Assembly: GCA_036877525.1 (NCBI GenBank)
Contig: JAZGTH010000066.1
Coordinates: 213,501-277,500, forward strand
Source of the DNA: Chromobotia macracanthus
Taxonomy: Eukaryota; Chordata; Actinopteri; Cypriniformes; Botiidae
Reading direction: 5' to 3'
DNA length: 64,000 nucleotides
Shown: positions 49,154 through 62,378 of the stretch, piece by piece
Numbering within the stretch: the stretch's first letter is position 1
Layout: the number at the start of each line of letters is the position of its first letter
Translations under genes and position numbers: made by a program
Notes under the pieces: model-generated
What the model saw: the letters and a program-made list of their open reading frames with translations, nothing else
Told to the model about the DNA's origin: nothing
Databases searched by the model: none

Positions 49154-52100
49154 CATACAGTACAGTACAGTCAGTGCTGCGTGTTAGCAGGCTCGATGCA
49201 TGTAGTGCCTTGTGACAGATGCATTAATTATGCACATTAGGATTGTCACCAGACTGACTATACCAGTGAAATTTCCAATGCCAATTGGTACTATTGCTTC
49301 CAGTTTTCAGAGTAATTATTCAAATATATGCGTCATTTCTACTTAATTGGAAAAGGAGTTTTTCTTTAGTTATTCATCTATAAATCTCTGCAGACGCATG
49401 TAAACTTAAATGGAATAGAGTGTGACTGATGTTTTTAGGTTGTTTTTCTCTTGAATGGCCTCTGTGTTTGGACCTCTGCAGGAGAAACCGTAGTGACACA
49501 TTTCTGCTTTTTTTCTGATTCTCCTCAGGAGGTTAATTTGCACTTCAACATGTTTGCCATTCATTCCAGCTCTTTTAACTGATGGAGGCCCCTGTTTTCT
49601 GTTTGCTGTCTCTTTTACTCCTTTATTTTAATACAAGGGGTCTTCTTCTGCTGTGGGCGCTGAGTGCAGCTGCCTGTGAGACTGTTGTCATGCTGCCTGA
49701 GTCCAGCCTCACAGCAGCATTAGAGTCCAGCGCAGCAGGCAGACTGAGTGTCAGCTGTGGTTGGAACTTTTGGGATGGCTGGATTCTGCTCCTGTGGACG
49801 GTGGTACTCAAGGCATCTCAACATCTGAATTTCTGTTTTTCTTGTTTCTTAATTTCTACAAATCCTTACCAAGCTTTTAGATGTTTTGAGATCCATTTAT
49901 TGAGCGTTTGTTACAGTAACTGTTTAATGGCTTTAACACCATGCTTGACATGGTGAACTGTAGACAGCTAACACGCTAAAGCTATGCACACTAACTATTC
50001 AGGTCATACTATAAGTTTGATTTTATTTATTAAACATAAGAAAAAATTATATATACAGTAACTTGAATTTAAGAGACACAGTTTATACATATTTTCAGAC
50101 TTAGTGAGATCAGATACTGTCCTTGATATATTGATATTTCCCACTGAAACACTAAAATAATAAATAAATGTGTATCTGTCTTTATTATTCCTGAGTGTTT
50201 TCTGCTGTAATGATATTCAATTAGTGTTTCATGGTTCAGGCTTGTAATGATAAGAAGCTTTTCTACAGCCAAATGAATCATTCATACACTGTCCTTCATC
50301 AATCTCATCATCCTCATGTAGTTCAATCTGTATTTCTGTCCTAGCCTGCATTTATGATCAACAGCCTCCTGGAAATATGCATTTCCTCTTGTTTAAACCA
50401 TCCATGCAGCACACACACACACACACACACTCTTTGGCTGAGATCTGTAATCAGTGAACTCTGTGATTGTGAGTCAGACTCATTATCGGACTCATGACCA
50501 GTTGATCTTTAAAATTCTCTGCAGACTCAAAAGTTCTCAACAGATGCTCAGTAACATCTGCACTGCATGATAATTCCTGTGTGTGTGTATGTGTGCGAAC
50601 ACAAGGACAGGAAAGGTCGATATCGCCATCTTTGTCTTCCTCTTGTCTGTTTCTTCTTGTCTGTGTTGACCTGTAAGCTGCAGTCTTTTGGCTGTGCTGT
50701 TGGATGGTTATTTATTCATGACTGATGGCCTGGAGTCTCCCTGAGGTACATTAGATGTGATCCACCATCTGCTAATAGACACATGCTCTTAGGAGAGAAA
50801 GCAGCTCTGTTCCAAAACCTCATACAAAACTTCATTATGTCTACTAATTACATACTGCTTTCACCCTAGAGGATTACCCACGATCCTCCAGAGAGATTCA
50901 GCAGTCAGAAACAGCCCTCACTCACAAGAGCTCACAAGAACCATGATGCATTGTGAATGATTGGCCATCACACAGTCTTAAACAATGTATGTTTCTGAAT
51001 GCCTAGCAATAATTTGTTGCCACAAAGTCGTTTGAGCTCAGTCTTGAATCTCTTCTACATATATGTCAGATGTTCAAAAATGTTATTGCTTTGAACCAAA
51101 TGTGTGATGATGTGATTCATCTGGGAGATGTTTTGTTTTGTTGTTCATTAGATCTTTGAAGAATCTTTTGAAATACTTCAGAAACCTGAAAGAGTGAAGA
51201 TCACTATTGTGCTGAAACAAACAGCCACATAAGAGGAGATGAGATGAATGGAGAGGAGTTTGGAGGAGATGAATGGAGATGAAAATGAGGGATTTAGGCT
51301 ATAGAACATGCAGTTAGCTCCATCAGAAGCTCACCCCTTCGCCTGCTGCTCAGCTGCTGAGAGCAGATGATTATTTTTTCATGAGTCTCTGTATATTCAT
51401 GTTTTTCTGTCCTTCTGTAAAGAGTGTGATGGGAATTTTGTCCTCCACAAACACTTGATCTTAATGCTTCTCATGTTCCTCTGGAGATCAGAGTCATTAT
51501 CATACGTGTTGTACATGTGTACATACTGCACACACGCTTTAATTACTTCTGCATACTCTTGTATCCATGTGTGCCAAGAGGACAACCTCATTGCTTACAG
51601 GCTTCATTAAAGAATCAACTTTGTCTCAAATATTTCTCCTAAAATTGCTTAAGAGAAATTAAAAAAAGTAAATAAAAATGAGACAATTGTTGAAATACAA
51701 TAAGAACATAGAGCTATAAAATGAATATAGATTGTACATCTAAAACAATGGATAAGTTTTGGTTACATTTGATGAGAGATATGCAAGCTCATATTGAACT
51801 TTCCTGTTTAAAATTACAATATTCTGTTTTAATTTAGAGGAATGTCTTGGGATAACTTTAACTGACGGTCTGTGGGCATCTGTGATGTAAATAATTTTGA
51901 TAATCCAATCAAAACAAAAATTATGTTAACAGGAAAACTTCAGGAGTTTTTTTTGTGTAAATCCTTGATTTAGTGGTAAAACTACAGTTAATTGCTGTAC
52001 AACGAGTTTTGCATTACTGTTCTTTTGTATTCCAGGTACTCAACAGACTGATAAATGTTCATTTACTGTCTGAATTACTGGTGTGTGAACAACTTGTTCT

Positions 52101-53154
52101 TTTGAGTTGTTTTGGAAGGACAGAAATTCTGAGCACAAGTCTGCTTATATTTTCCACTAGAATATTTTTAATGCTTTTCTGGTCTTTTTATAAACATGCC
52201 CCAAAACAACACTATAAAATCAAAACCAAGCTGTGGCTGGTTCCTTTCCATGTCAATCAGACATCCTGTCTAAGTGGGTGGCTCTTGTGATGCTTCAATG
52301 AGTACAATGACTTTGTTATATTTGATTAGGTCACTTTAATCTCAATAAAACCACACAAATTGTTATATGAATATGTGTGTGTCTCTTGACCTAGTTCTCG
52401 CTCTCACACTGATAATGTTTATTGCAGCTTTTAACAGTGAGGGCCTTCACACAGCTCAGTGTCTGTTAGCCTGTTACCAGCATCTGTTCCTTCACTGGCA
52501 GCTGTGAGTAAAAATTGTTTTCTCTTTTTACTTGTGAGTGTGAGTTTTCGGCTGATAACTCCGCCTCTGGAACTTCAGCAGTGGTTAAATGATTCCGCTA
52601 ATGGATGTAGTTTTTCATTTAAAGCACTGAGATCATGTCTAACCCAAGCTGCAGGTTTGTCACTTTCCCGCATCCTCACATTAACCTGATCAGAATGATG
52701 CTGTGCTGAAATGAACCCTTTAAGTCTTTCTTATATGTAGATTCACTTCACACTTCATTGGGTCGTCGCTGATTAACAGATGGAGTGTCATTTTACAAAA
52801 CTACACTGGCTGAGATCTACAGCAGATAGATTCAGAATTGTGTTTATGATGTTTAAAACCTGTGACATTTTTAAAATGGAAAACAAAGTCTTGTGTCATA
52901 CAAGGTTTCTGGTTTTATTTCCTTTAAGTATGAATTACAGCAGATCAGGCTGAATCATTCAGCTCAAGAGACTCCAGACCTCGTTTTCTATGAACCCGTC
53001 CAGTACATATACAGACTGTGTGTGATATAAATGCCTAAAAAACTGCTTTTTGTCTGCCTGTCCGTCCATCTGTCCGTCCAATTTCTTTTTATCTATCTGT
53101 CTGTATAAACCACAGACACATAGCACTGCCAGTACTCTAGTGAGTTTCAGTTCT

Positions 53155-53342
53155 GACCTCTCTCTCTTATCTCTCTATCTGTATCACTGTATCTCTCTGT
53201 ATCTGTCTCTTCTGTATCTCTCTCTCTCTCTCTCTGTCCCTCGCTCTCTCTGTATTTGTCTGTTTCTCTGTCTCCCTATCTGTCTCTCTCTCTCTGTATC
53301 TGTCTCTCTCTCTGTCTCTCTTTATTTCTCTGTCTCTCTTAT
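53155..53342 (+). repeat. CT-rich compound microsatellite
   Basis: Runs of CTCTCT with TGTATCTG and GTCTCTC interruptions. The open frame across it is low-complexity Ser/Leu and is not a gene. Confidence 0.9.
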
Positions 53343-53879
53343 GCTGACCACAGATCAGTCAGATGGTGTTCACCCCTTGGTGCTGTTAGTGTAATGAGGC
53401 AGATCACTGAACTGGAGTCAGTGTGGGGAAGAGCGTTTGATTGATCTTCAGGATCAGTTGTGGAGATGCTGAATTGATCAGATATTTAGTAACTTTCAGA
53501 TCATCTGCTGGAGGCAGTGAAACATTCACTTCACTCTGCAGTTACAGCTCTCGAGGTGAAGCAATGTTTTCAAACTGCTGACTGTGTGGAAATCTTCTAG
53601 CGTTTGATGACACAGGCCATGCCAGGACACGGATTTTGTTTTTTGGAAGATTGTACTGATAGCCTCAGACTGTTGTTTAGCATTATGATATAAAGAATGT
53701 ATGTGTGTCATATTGACTTTTTGTCTATTGTACAGAATTTATTTTTTGTGAAGAATCAGGGTTTCTTTTGGAGAGTGAAAGAAGCTGCGGGGTGGGTCTT
53801 TACCTTATACTGGGGACAAATTCGTACCCTAAAGTCAGCAGAACCTTCTTCTGCGGATGTCCTCATTTGTGAAAATGCT

Positions 53880-54420
53880 ATAAAAATATAGCAAATCAAG
53901 TTTTTTAATTTTGTAAATAAGGAGAAAGTTTTCTGTTTGGATTTAGGTTACAGTGTGGGTTAGGATTAGGTTATATTGTTCATACTTAGCTGTGTATAAA
54001 AAACAAGTCTAAGTCTATGGAATTTAGTTAAGATAGTTAAGATTTTAATTGTTAAGTAAACGTGTGTGTGTACAGTTGTACATCTATCTTTGTGAGTGAG
54101 CAGTTAGACCATCAGTGTGAGGATAAAGAGAGTAAAGTGAAACCTTTTAGCCGGTCCTTACTTTGACACCCCTTTAAAGGGCTGGTTAAAGGGTTAAGAC
54201 TTGATTTTAGAGTTAAGGGTAGAAATAGGTTGTGGTTAGGTTTAGGGTAACACTTAGCCACTTAGTTGTGATGGTTAAGGTTAGGGTAAGAGGCTAGAGA
54301 TTGAGATTGTGTGTGAGACAGTGTGTCTGTGTGGTCCTGGTATTCACTATGTTATGGGGACTAAATGTCCCTAAAAGTATAGTAATACCAGTAAAGTTTG
54401 ACCTTGTGAGGATGTTTTTA
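53880..54420. repeat. Dispersed 'ggttagg' repeat, sister of 44036-44170
   Basis: It shares 'aaaatatag.aaat.aagttt', 'gagaaagtttt', 'gtgggttagg.ttaggttata' and 'ttgtgtata' type segments with the 44.0-kb copy. It ends in an ordinary teleost repeat with 'ggggactaaatgtccct'. Both copies are diverged. Confidence 0.55.
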
Positions 54421-54989
54421 GGTGCTTTTGAGGATTTATAAGAAAGCTTATAAATCATGTAGAATGATCATATAAAAAGATCATACCGAATGATCATACA
54501 GAATGTTTTGAACATTTTCAAGTTTTTAAGTGATCAAAGCAACAGTCAGCTGCACATAATTACAGATTTTCCATTTTGTCTATTTTAAACCTGCATTTGT
54601 AATGTGGCATTAATTAATACACAGGACACACTGACTGCTGTAACCTCCAGAAACATTATAGGATCAATTCTAAATGAGATTTTCATAAGGTCATTGGGAG
54701 CTCTCGCTTACTCAAACTCTCTTTCTCTCTCTCTTTGTCGATTTTACCACTGAGAGCCACTTCTAAAAATCTGCTGGAGAGTTTGTTGTAGAAATCTCAG
54801 AGGAATCGTCTTGATTGCGCTGACCTGTGGTTAATTCTCCCATTAAAATCCATTACAGAGGCAGCAAAGATGTGTTTCCAGCCGCCCACCTGCTCAATTC
54901 ATCAACTCTTGAGTGGAAAACGTGACGAACAGAACAACATGACAAGTGTCCATGTGCCAGTGAAATGTGTTAACAGTGAAGGATTCAAA

Positions 54990-55320
54990 CACAAGGAGTC
55001 AAACACAAGCTGTGGTAGATGAAGAGTGGCTTTTGTTCACCATCATGTCATTTCACACTGTTCTGGTATTTTCCTGTGGAACACAAAAGAAGTCCTCATG
55101 TTATGTCAGACTGAACTCTGGGTGTGTTCACAGGGCTGCTTTGATGCCATTGTCATGGTGTTTTGTGTCGTTTTTGGAGATGGTTCATTCTGTCTATTAT
55201 ACACTATTGTCTTTGTATTGAAAAGAGTTCTTTTCAAGAGGTTTTTTTGTCACTGAAGAGAGTCACATGGTTTGAAATATCTGGAGTGTGAGTAAATGAT
55301 AAAAGAAGTTTTATCTTGGA
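54990..55320. repeat. MITE-like repeat, 'gttcaccatcatgtcat' type
   Basis: The sequence 'ttgttcaccatcatgtcatt' with 'cctgtggaacacaaaagaag' on the left and 'gagtgtgagtaaatgata' on the right matches the same cyprinid pattern as 1322-1735 and 7165-7300. Confidence 0.55.
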
Positions 55321-58300
55321 CTCTCTTTAATTCCCCCTAAGTTTTGTCTCACTCTTTGCTCTGTTTGTTGACAGCTGTATGGGGAGGACATCAGGTCACA
55401 GTGAGTGAGCTGCACCTGATGTCTGAGATCCAATGAAAACAGTCTTCAGGCATGAGTCTGTGGTCACAAACACTGACCTCTGCTTCCATTCAGGACCCTC
55501 GTGTTGAAACTAGTTTCCAGTGAACTGCATTCTGATCAAAACCAGCTCATGTATAATCAGGACCTGTATATTTTTCCTCAATATATTATGAATGGTGTTT
55601 GCAAAGGCAGGAATCACTGTCAGTATTGTTGAGTGATTTGATAAAACTCTTAAAGCCTTCACATTAAACTTTGTGACCTGCACCATTCGGACATGAATAA
55701 TCAGTCTCAGTGGTGCAGCATCTTGTGAAGAGGTTGTTCCCTTTTAATTTGAGTAGAAGACCACCCAGAACACATTATCATTGTTGCAGTGACTGAATGC
55801 CAGAGTCATTTTAAAGGCAACATCAGTTTTGAAGCAACTAAGAGCTATTTGAACAGTTCTGTAAATAAATTCCTGCTCCACAAAGGACATGTAATGTCTC
55901 TCTGTAAAGATTTTACTGGGAAATCTTTTTCAATACAGAAGGTTTCTTCAAAACGTCTGCTGAAAATGTTTTCAAAAATGCACTTCAGTATAAATTTTTC
56001 TGTCCTCACAATCTGATTTTGGCAGACAAAAAGAGGCTGCATCTTGTTCCATCACAACCCAGTCCAGCTCTCCTCAACAACACACACTCAGAAAGTCAGG
56101 TGACAGGAAGTGCCTCATTCTTTGGGATTAGACTGAGGTAAAGAAAAAAACTGAGAACATTAAAGAGTGGAAAGAGTGTGTTGTGGAGAGAGCCAGAGAG
56201 AGAAAGAGAAGTGAGGCGTCTGGGATCTGCTGCAGGCTATCTTGAGTGTTTTGGTATGAGTTCACCTTTCATATTCTGATTGTAAAAATGCAACAGTTGA
56301 GTTTGAAGTGGAAATATATAGAGCTTCAAAGGGAAATTCTCACTCCTGCTCTAGTATCTTTTACCTGTTCAAGCAGGGACTTCAATTCAGCCTCAGTCAT
56401 GTCTATATGTTGAGTGTGTTTCAGCCAAGTTGAGGTGTGATCAGAAATAAGATTGTATTTGTATGACTGTAAGACTGTATGTTTCTAAAGCGATACAATC
56501 AAACAGCCTTATCTACAGTGAGAAACATTACAGGCCATAATCTTATTGATTATGAAACTGCCCATTATTTTTTCTTCAAAATACATATTTTGGGTCCATC
56601 TCTGATATCTGATAAGCTGTTTTTGCACTAAGGAGAATGTACAACTGGGGAAGATAAGCAGTCTTAGAGTGTTGGACGAGTGTGTATGTATGTGTGTTCA
56701 CTTAACCATATATTGGGGACAAAGTCAGGTTTTGCCTACATTGTGTCTAGTACATTATTTTTACAGAGGTGGCAATTTTACAATACATTGTTAAAAGCTC
56801 ACCAAAATAACTTCTGCAAAGATTAAGCATGACAAAAGTAGATTATTAATTTTCTTAACATTTATTCATCAAAGCATACTGACGTACAGAGTTGTTTCCT
56901 ATGTAGAGCGATTAACGCTTTTGAGGTTCAATTTTAGTTGGGATGCTGTTTCAAAGGGAGGTCTCATGTAGTGTGCACTAAAACTGTGTCCTGTGTTTCA
57001 GTGTCAGCAGTCTAAATCTAAAGATGGTCAGACTCAGTGCTGTTGCTCTTCAGGTGAGCGGCGGCCAAAATCCACCTGTGCTGATGATACACCTGTACAC
57101 CCCCTGATCTGTGATGTCTGTGTGTGATGCAGTTTTTGCATCAGTGTAGGTGCTGCAGTCCGTCAGTGGTCCAGCTGCAGACCACTCTTATTGGTCCTGA
57201 TGCTGCTGTTTTTACACATTGATAACTTCCTGTGTCAGCACTCCAGACCTGTGATTGGCTGTTTTCGTAAAAACACACAGAAAGAGAAAAACATTTGCTG
57301 TGATCATGAGCCGATCCTGAGTCAGTAATAACTATTATAGATTATTTATCATATAAAAACCTGATTCTGGATCAGCAGAGACTCACTATCCTTCAACAGT
57401 GCACAACAGACACTTTTTCAGTAGTTATTGTTTCTTTTTCACTGTTTTGAAATCTTGATCTAAACCAACCAGCTCCAAGATGAATCAATATTTTATTAGA
57501 TCTAAATGCAAATAACGCTTATGCAGAGTACACTGGTGTTTTTCAATGGCCATGAGTAGAGAAAGATTTAGGAATGGCATTTTGTGCTACTGTTGTGCTG
57601 TGTTAAGGTCAGATCAAAGTTTCCTTTCTTCTACTTTAGAAAGACCACATGGCCTTCGTTTACAGGTTAAAGGTTTGTGTTTGTGCACCTGTCTGCACGT
57701 GTGTGCTGGCACAGGGATCGCATGTCACTTTTATGCAGAGCATCACTTGATGATTTGTAGGTCATTTGAGGTTTGTCAAAGTATGCTTTGATTCTGTATC
57801 TGTGATTCTTTTTGCATTGCGAATAACACGCCAAAACCCATGGATGCATCCTTTTGTTGCTGTTCGCCAACAAATTAGGGCTGCAGAGGAACCAAACAAT
57901 GGCACATCTGTACTGCATATCTGGGCTGCAGAGAAGGTCTCAGCTTTAGATGTGACGGTTTACCATGATAATGCTTCACAGATGGCGCTGAGCGCAGAAA
58001 GGAATCAAGCTTGTGTTGTAGCCTTTTGTCTCACCTCATTAGTTTCTCCCCCACCCCCACACCAGCCCCTCACAGTGTCCACCCACATCTCACCGCAATT
58101 ACTGATTAATTAGCATAGCAAACGCTGGTTGACTGTGGAAGATGAAATGAATATGTAAATTTATTTTGCCTGCCAGTGACAGGGAGCAACAGTTGGGTAA
58201 AAATCTCATTCATACTCTCCACAAAGAAACAGGCTTTTAGTAGTAATGCTGAGACAGTATTTATTTGTATTTGCTTCCATGGATGCTGCAAGGTAGCTAT

Positions 58301-59309
58301 AATTTTTCAGTATGAACAGAAGCATTTCTTAGATTATTTTAGCTTTACAGTTTTATAGGTCCATACTCATTTCATACTTGGTGTATTTGCAACAATTGAA
58401 ACAAAAATGTATCTTTTCATTTCCCCTAAGCAATTCAAAACACCTGAGACACAGTTCTCCTGAGCTATGAATAAGCAGCCTCTGAGCAGTGAAATTTAGT
58501 ACATCTGGGTAATCATTAAGACATGGAATCCATGGAAAAAGAAACTGTTGCAAAAAGGCTGTCAAACTTAAATTGTCAATTTGTATTTGAGCTGATTGTG
58601 CCATTCACTTCGAGGGAGTAATTAAGTTTCTTATAAAAGATGTTAAATACACAGTTTGAACCTTTGTCTTTATTCCATTAATGTGATTCATTTCAGGACT
58701 GGTTGGGTTAGTTTAAGGCTTTATTGAATATTTTTCTGACATTCTCAAGGAGATAAATGAGAAAAATTAAAAAAAAAATACTTTGGAGTAATAAGGGTTG
58801 ATTAAAAATGCAATGAGAGGAGAGGAAGAGATGCAGGAAAATGCTGCAGGATGTTGTTGTAATAAAGCTGATTTATTTGACTTCATGAAGTTATGCTGAA
58901 TTTGACATTCTCAGAGACGTCAGGGGCTTGAATCAGACCACCTCTGATTTACAGGTGTATGTTACTGACAGCCTGTTCATATCTGTCTGACAAATCGCAG
59001 GGTTTGATGCATCTCAAAACAGCCTGTGACAGAGCATTCCAGCATTTAGATTGTGCCAACAAGTGTGCTAACTACAGCAGACATTTTTCAGAAATCTGAA
59101 AAATAACAATCAAATAAACCTGAGACCAAATAAATAAACAAACCAAAGCACACATGAAGGGTGAAGTTGGTTTTGCAAGATATTTTTAATTTGAAACTCA
59201 ATGTCAACATGAAGGGAGGGCAGCATTCTTCAGTGTTTTATGATGTTTTGCTCCTGCTTTGAGAGATCTTTGTTAGGACAGAAATGTGAAAGTGACATAT
59301 TTGTCAGAT

Positions 59310-59505
59310 ATGGTAACTCATACCTGAAATGTGACCTCTGCATTTAAACCCATCACTGGTGAGGAGTGAACACGCACACACCCGGAGCAGCACACTCTCT
59401 GTGCCCAGGGAGTAATCGCTCAAGGGCACTTCAGTTGCAGCAACCAGCAACTTTCTGTTCACAGGCCCGACTCACTTACCAGTAGGCCACAACTGCCCCT
59501 ATTGT
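59310..59505. repeat. SINE-like dispersed repeat
   Basis: The stretch 'gctcaagggcacttcagttg' together with 'taccagtaggccacaactgc' matches the 3' part of abundant teleost tRNA-derived SINEs whose consensus I recall as 'ctcaagggcacttcagtc...taggccacgactgccc'. The polymerase III promoter boxes are not recognisable here. Confidence 0.6.
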
Positions 59506-59700
59506 GGAAGATGTGTGAGATGAAGATGTTTGGTGTGTGCTGGTGGGTTCAGATGTAGTGGCCAGATGAACAATCGCAGCCCTCACAGTGTGTAAATCAG
59601 CCCGTTAATTCTCTTCCTTCGGCTTCTGTGTCCCTCAGCAGAGCGGCACATGATGCTCCCGCCCCTCCATCTCTCTCTAGTGCAACATTATCATCTCCTG

Positions 59701-59714
59701 GTTGCCTGGGCAAC
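59701..59714. promoter_or_regulatory. Palindromic RFX-type X-box
   Basis: GTTGCC-TG-GGCAAC: two perfect half-sites with a 2-bp spacer, as bound by RFX factors. It lies in a low-repeat, GC-richer block (59600-59830) about 500 bp before the proposed promoter/first exon at 60.2-60.7 kb. Confidence 0.5.
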
Positions 59715-60169
59715 TGGCTTGGAATGCCTCAATTTCCCTGTCACCTCAGAGCCCGGAGTAAACAGAGGAGATTATCACTTGTGTTCTGTGACAAACACAA
59801 TGACGCGTCTGCTTGTCAGAGCGGTTGTACTGTTGCTTTTCATACAGCAGCTGGCTGCTTTCACTTCTGACAAACAAATGATGTGACAGCTTTTCATAGT
59901 GATGGAGAATGAAGCTAATGATGAAGGGAAACATACAACCGTCCACTGAGAGTCATAAAACACTGTTTTAAACTGAAGTAAGGTGGTCTAGATATGTATA
60001 CAGTCTATCTGTCTGGCTGTCTACCTGTGTGACTGTCTGTAAATATGCTGCGTTATTATCGTTGTTGTAAAGACATTAATTTATGAAATCACTACTGTGT
60101 GTATTTTATAACCTTCAGCAATAACATTACAGAGACAGAATCAAAATTGCACGCTGTATAGGTGTGTGT

Positions 60170-60684
60170 TTGATAAACATACACCGATCCAGAGCGCGGA
60201 GCTCCAGTTCCGGGTAACACCTCCGCTCCAGCTGGATTCCTGTGTCCGGGTTTTACGAGCTCATGTTGCTCTGATGTTCCGACCCATCAGGACGCGCAGG
60301 GCTGTCCGGCAGCTTCTGTGTGTGAACTCTGTGTGGGAGATGCAGCGATCACGGGGAATACATCACATATATCGCATCCAGAATTAAGGGCACTGGCTGT
60401 GTTTACTCTGGATTCTGGACTGAAGGTGACTGGATGTCTGAATCGTCGGTTTCTCCAGCTGCTTCTGTTTGATTGTTGGTGGAGCATCTGAATGCTTCTG
60501 ATGGCTGAACTCCAGTGAAATCAGCCCGTCCTTGGATCAGTCTGTGTGTATGTGAGTGTATGAGTGTGCGTGCGTGTGTAACCCCAGCACATTTTCTTGG
60601 AGGGGTATTTTGTCAGAGGGGGTATATTTGGCGTCTCTGTTGGATGTATAGGATGTATCTGGGCCGGACTGGACCCTTTGATGG
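60170..60684 (+). promoter_or_regulatory. Proposed promoter and 5' untranslated/first exon of an unrecognised gene
   Basis: From about 60180 the sequence becomes markedly CpG-containing ('gagcgcggagctccagttcc', 'gtgtccgggttttacgagc', 'catcaggacgcgcagggct') after AT-rich flanks, as at fish promoters. It carries several short upstream ATGs and reaches a strong donor, ATGG|GTAAGTG, at 60684/60685. The start of transcription is not visible, and the exon's upstream limit is a guess. Confidence 0.4.
60644..60684 (+). CDS. Possible first coding exon, continues beyond the window
   Basis: The frame reads MYRMYLGRTGPFDG with a split last codon and stops at the consensus donor GTAAGTG. A second in-frame ATG lies at 60653. 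I do not recognise the peptide. No matching downstream exon can be identified up to 64000, so the first intron would be longer than 3.3 kb. In human the genes beyond FEM1B are CALML4, CLN6 and PIAS1, but the peptide matches none I can recall. It might equally be an untranslated exon. Confidence 0.3.
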
Positions 60685-61680
60685 GTAAGTGAATGTATTT
60701 TCCATGTTTCATGTATGTTGTGCAGGAATTCGTGCATTTATTTTGTGTCTTTAGCTTTGAGTCGTGAGGATTAGAACAGTATTCGGCTAATGGTTTAATT
60801 AGTGACTGCATCTTTAAATTCTGTTTGTATCAGCCAGTCATTCTCTTTATTTCAACATACAACTAATAATATATCGACGCGTCGTGTTTTGTCAGATTTG
60901 TGAGGTTTTCAGTGTGCTACATTGGTGTGTTTGTGGATTTAAGTGTTAATGTGCATGTGTAGTACTTCAGGGCGGGTGTGTGTGTTGATATTTAAGGTGT
61001 TACACTGTGTTTTGGGCTGTATTGTCAGTGTATTTGATGTTTTATTGTGCTAACCGATCTGAGGGCAGTGTTAGCGCTAGTGCTAATGCTAGTGCTCTTT
61101 GTCATTGGTGGCTAGCTCGCGGACGCGTCGCCTGTTTCTCCAGCTCTGGTGATATGTGACACACACAAATGTGATTTCTGTCTGTTGTTGTGATTGTTGA
61201 TTGATCACTTGTGTTTGGTTAGAAGGACAGTATGCTCAGTGAGTTCAGTGTGTGTGTGTGTGTGTGCGCGCTCAACTGACAATAGCTAAAGCTGCTAAAC
61301 AACGTGTGTGTGTGTTGAACACACTGACACAGACTCACACACTGTGACTTACATACTTGCCGTATAGTTGTACCTTCATGTACCATCGTACATGAATATG
61401 GTAAATATATATTGCTGCGTCAAATGATTTTACATGAAATCATTTTGATAATACTGTGGTATTCTTTGAAGTTGTAATCTAATACTGTACCATGGCACTG
61501 CCACCGTGCTTTATTGTTTGGGGAAATACTCTGATATTATTGTATTTATGCTTGTGGAAATCAGAACGTCACACAAACTTTTAAACTCCTACATGCTTCC
61601 ACAAACTACACACACTGTGTAGATCAAATGAATACAATCACTCACTATACAGCCGCATAGCAGTTGAAATGGAGAGAACA

Positions 61681-61818
61681 CACAGGATCTGTGAAAGCTC
61701 GGATATCAGGAAAAACTGCAGTTTTATTTGTTTTAGTGTCAGTTCTCTTCACAGGATCTGTGAAAGCTCGGATATCAGGAAAAACTGCAGTTTTATTTGT
61801 TTTAGTGTCAGTTCTCTT
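61681..61818. repeat. Perfect tandem duplication of a 69-bp unit
   Basis: 61681-61749 and 61750-61818 are identical ('cacaggatctgtgaaagctc...agttctctt'). Sixty-nine is divisible by three, so a - or + frame stays open across both, but the peptide has no known signature. Exact identity indicates a recent event or an assembly duplication. Confidence 0.95.
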
Positions 61819-61893
61819 CTCTCTGCAGTAATCATTGTGTCCTGTTTAGTTTGCTGAAGGGCAGGATCATCTTACTTCGTTTTTGACCTGAAA

Positions 61894-61896
<3 letters not shown>

Positions 61897-61934
<38 letters not shown>
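61897..61934. repeat. Poly(A) run of 38
   Basis: An uninterrupted A38, 78 bp after the tandem duplication and flanked by 'gaaactt' on the left and 'ctctgaaact' on the right. It could be the tail of a retroposed sequence or simple slippage. Confidence 0.9.
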
Positions 61935-61937
<3 letters not shown>

Positions 61938-62378
61938 AAACTCTGAAACTAAAAAGTATGTGTGTGGAAAACATCATGCTTAAGACATGAGGCTGTGTTG
62001 AAAGATCAGAGATTCAGCCACACAAAAGACAATGAAAATGTACACATTGCATTAAGAACTAAAGGTCTGCCAGGATTCTTGGTGTTAGTGGAGTGAGGTG
62101 TTGCTTTGAGGGTTGAAGCAGGTTGAAAGCCATTACAGTCATTACAACTAATGTAACATCAAGTTCAGTAAATATTAATTACTGTCTTTTGGCAGCATCT
62201 GTTTTCATTAGGTCCAAAACAATATCACTTTTCAAAATAATGTTCTCCATTTCTAAAGACAGTCTTACGTTCATGAAAAGATCAAGATGTTGAATAGTTG
62301 ATAGACTGTAGCTATTAAAATAAATGATACAGTAACAGTTTTGAACTGAATCATCTGTTTCCATCTACAGTAAACATC

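Larger units (their letters stand above)
49154..59309. other. About 10 kb intergenic without a recognised gene
   Basis: Contents seen are a CA run at 50408-50430, a CT/GT-rich tract at 53155-53342, 'gtgggttaggattaggttat' type repeats at 53880-54420 and 56695-56775, and a MITE-like repeat at 54990-55320. Open frames such as 49582-49956 and 57766-58113 have no signature and no supporting splice structure. Confidence 0.5.

Noticed and set aside
49582..49956. A 124-codon frame beginning with a hydrophobic, signal-like stretch
   Set aside because: The Leu/Phe-rich start comes from a T-rich stretch; there are no conserved motifs and no supporting exon structure.
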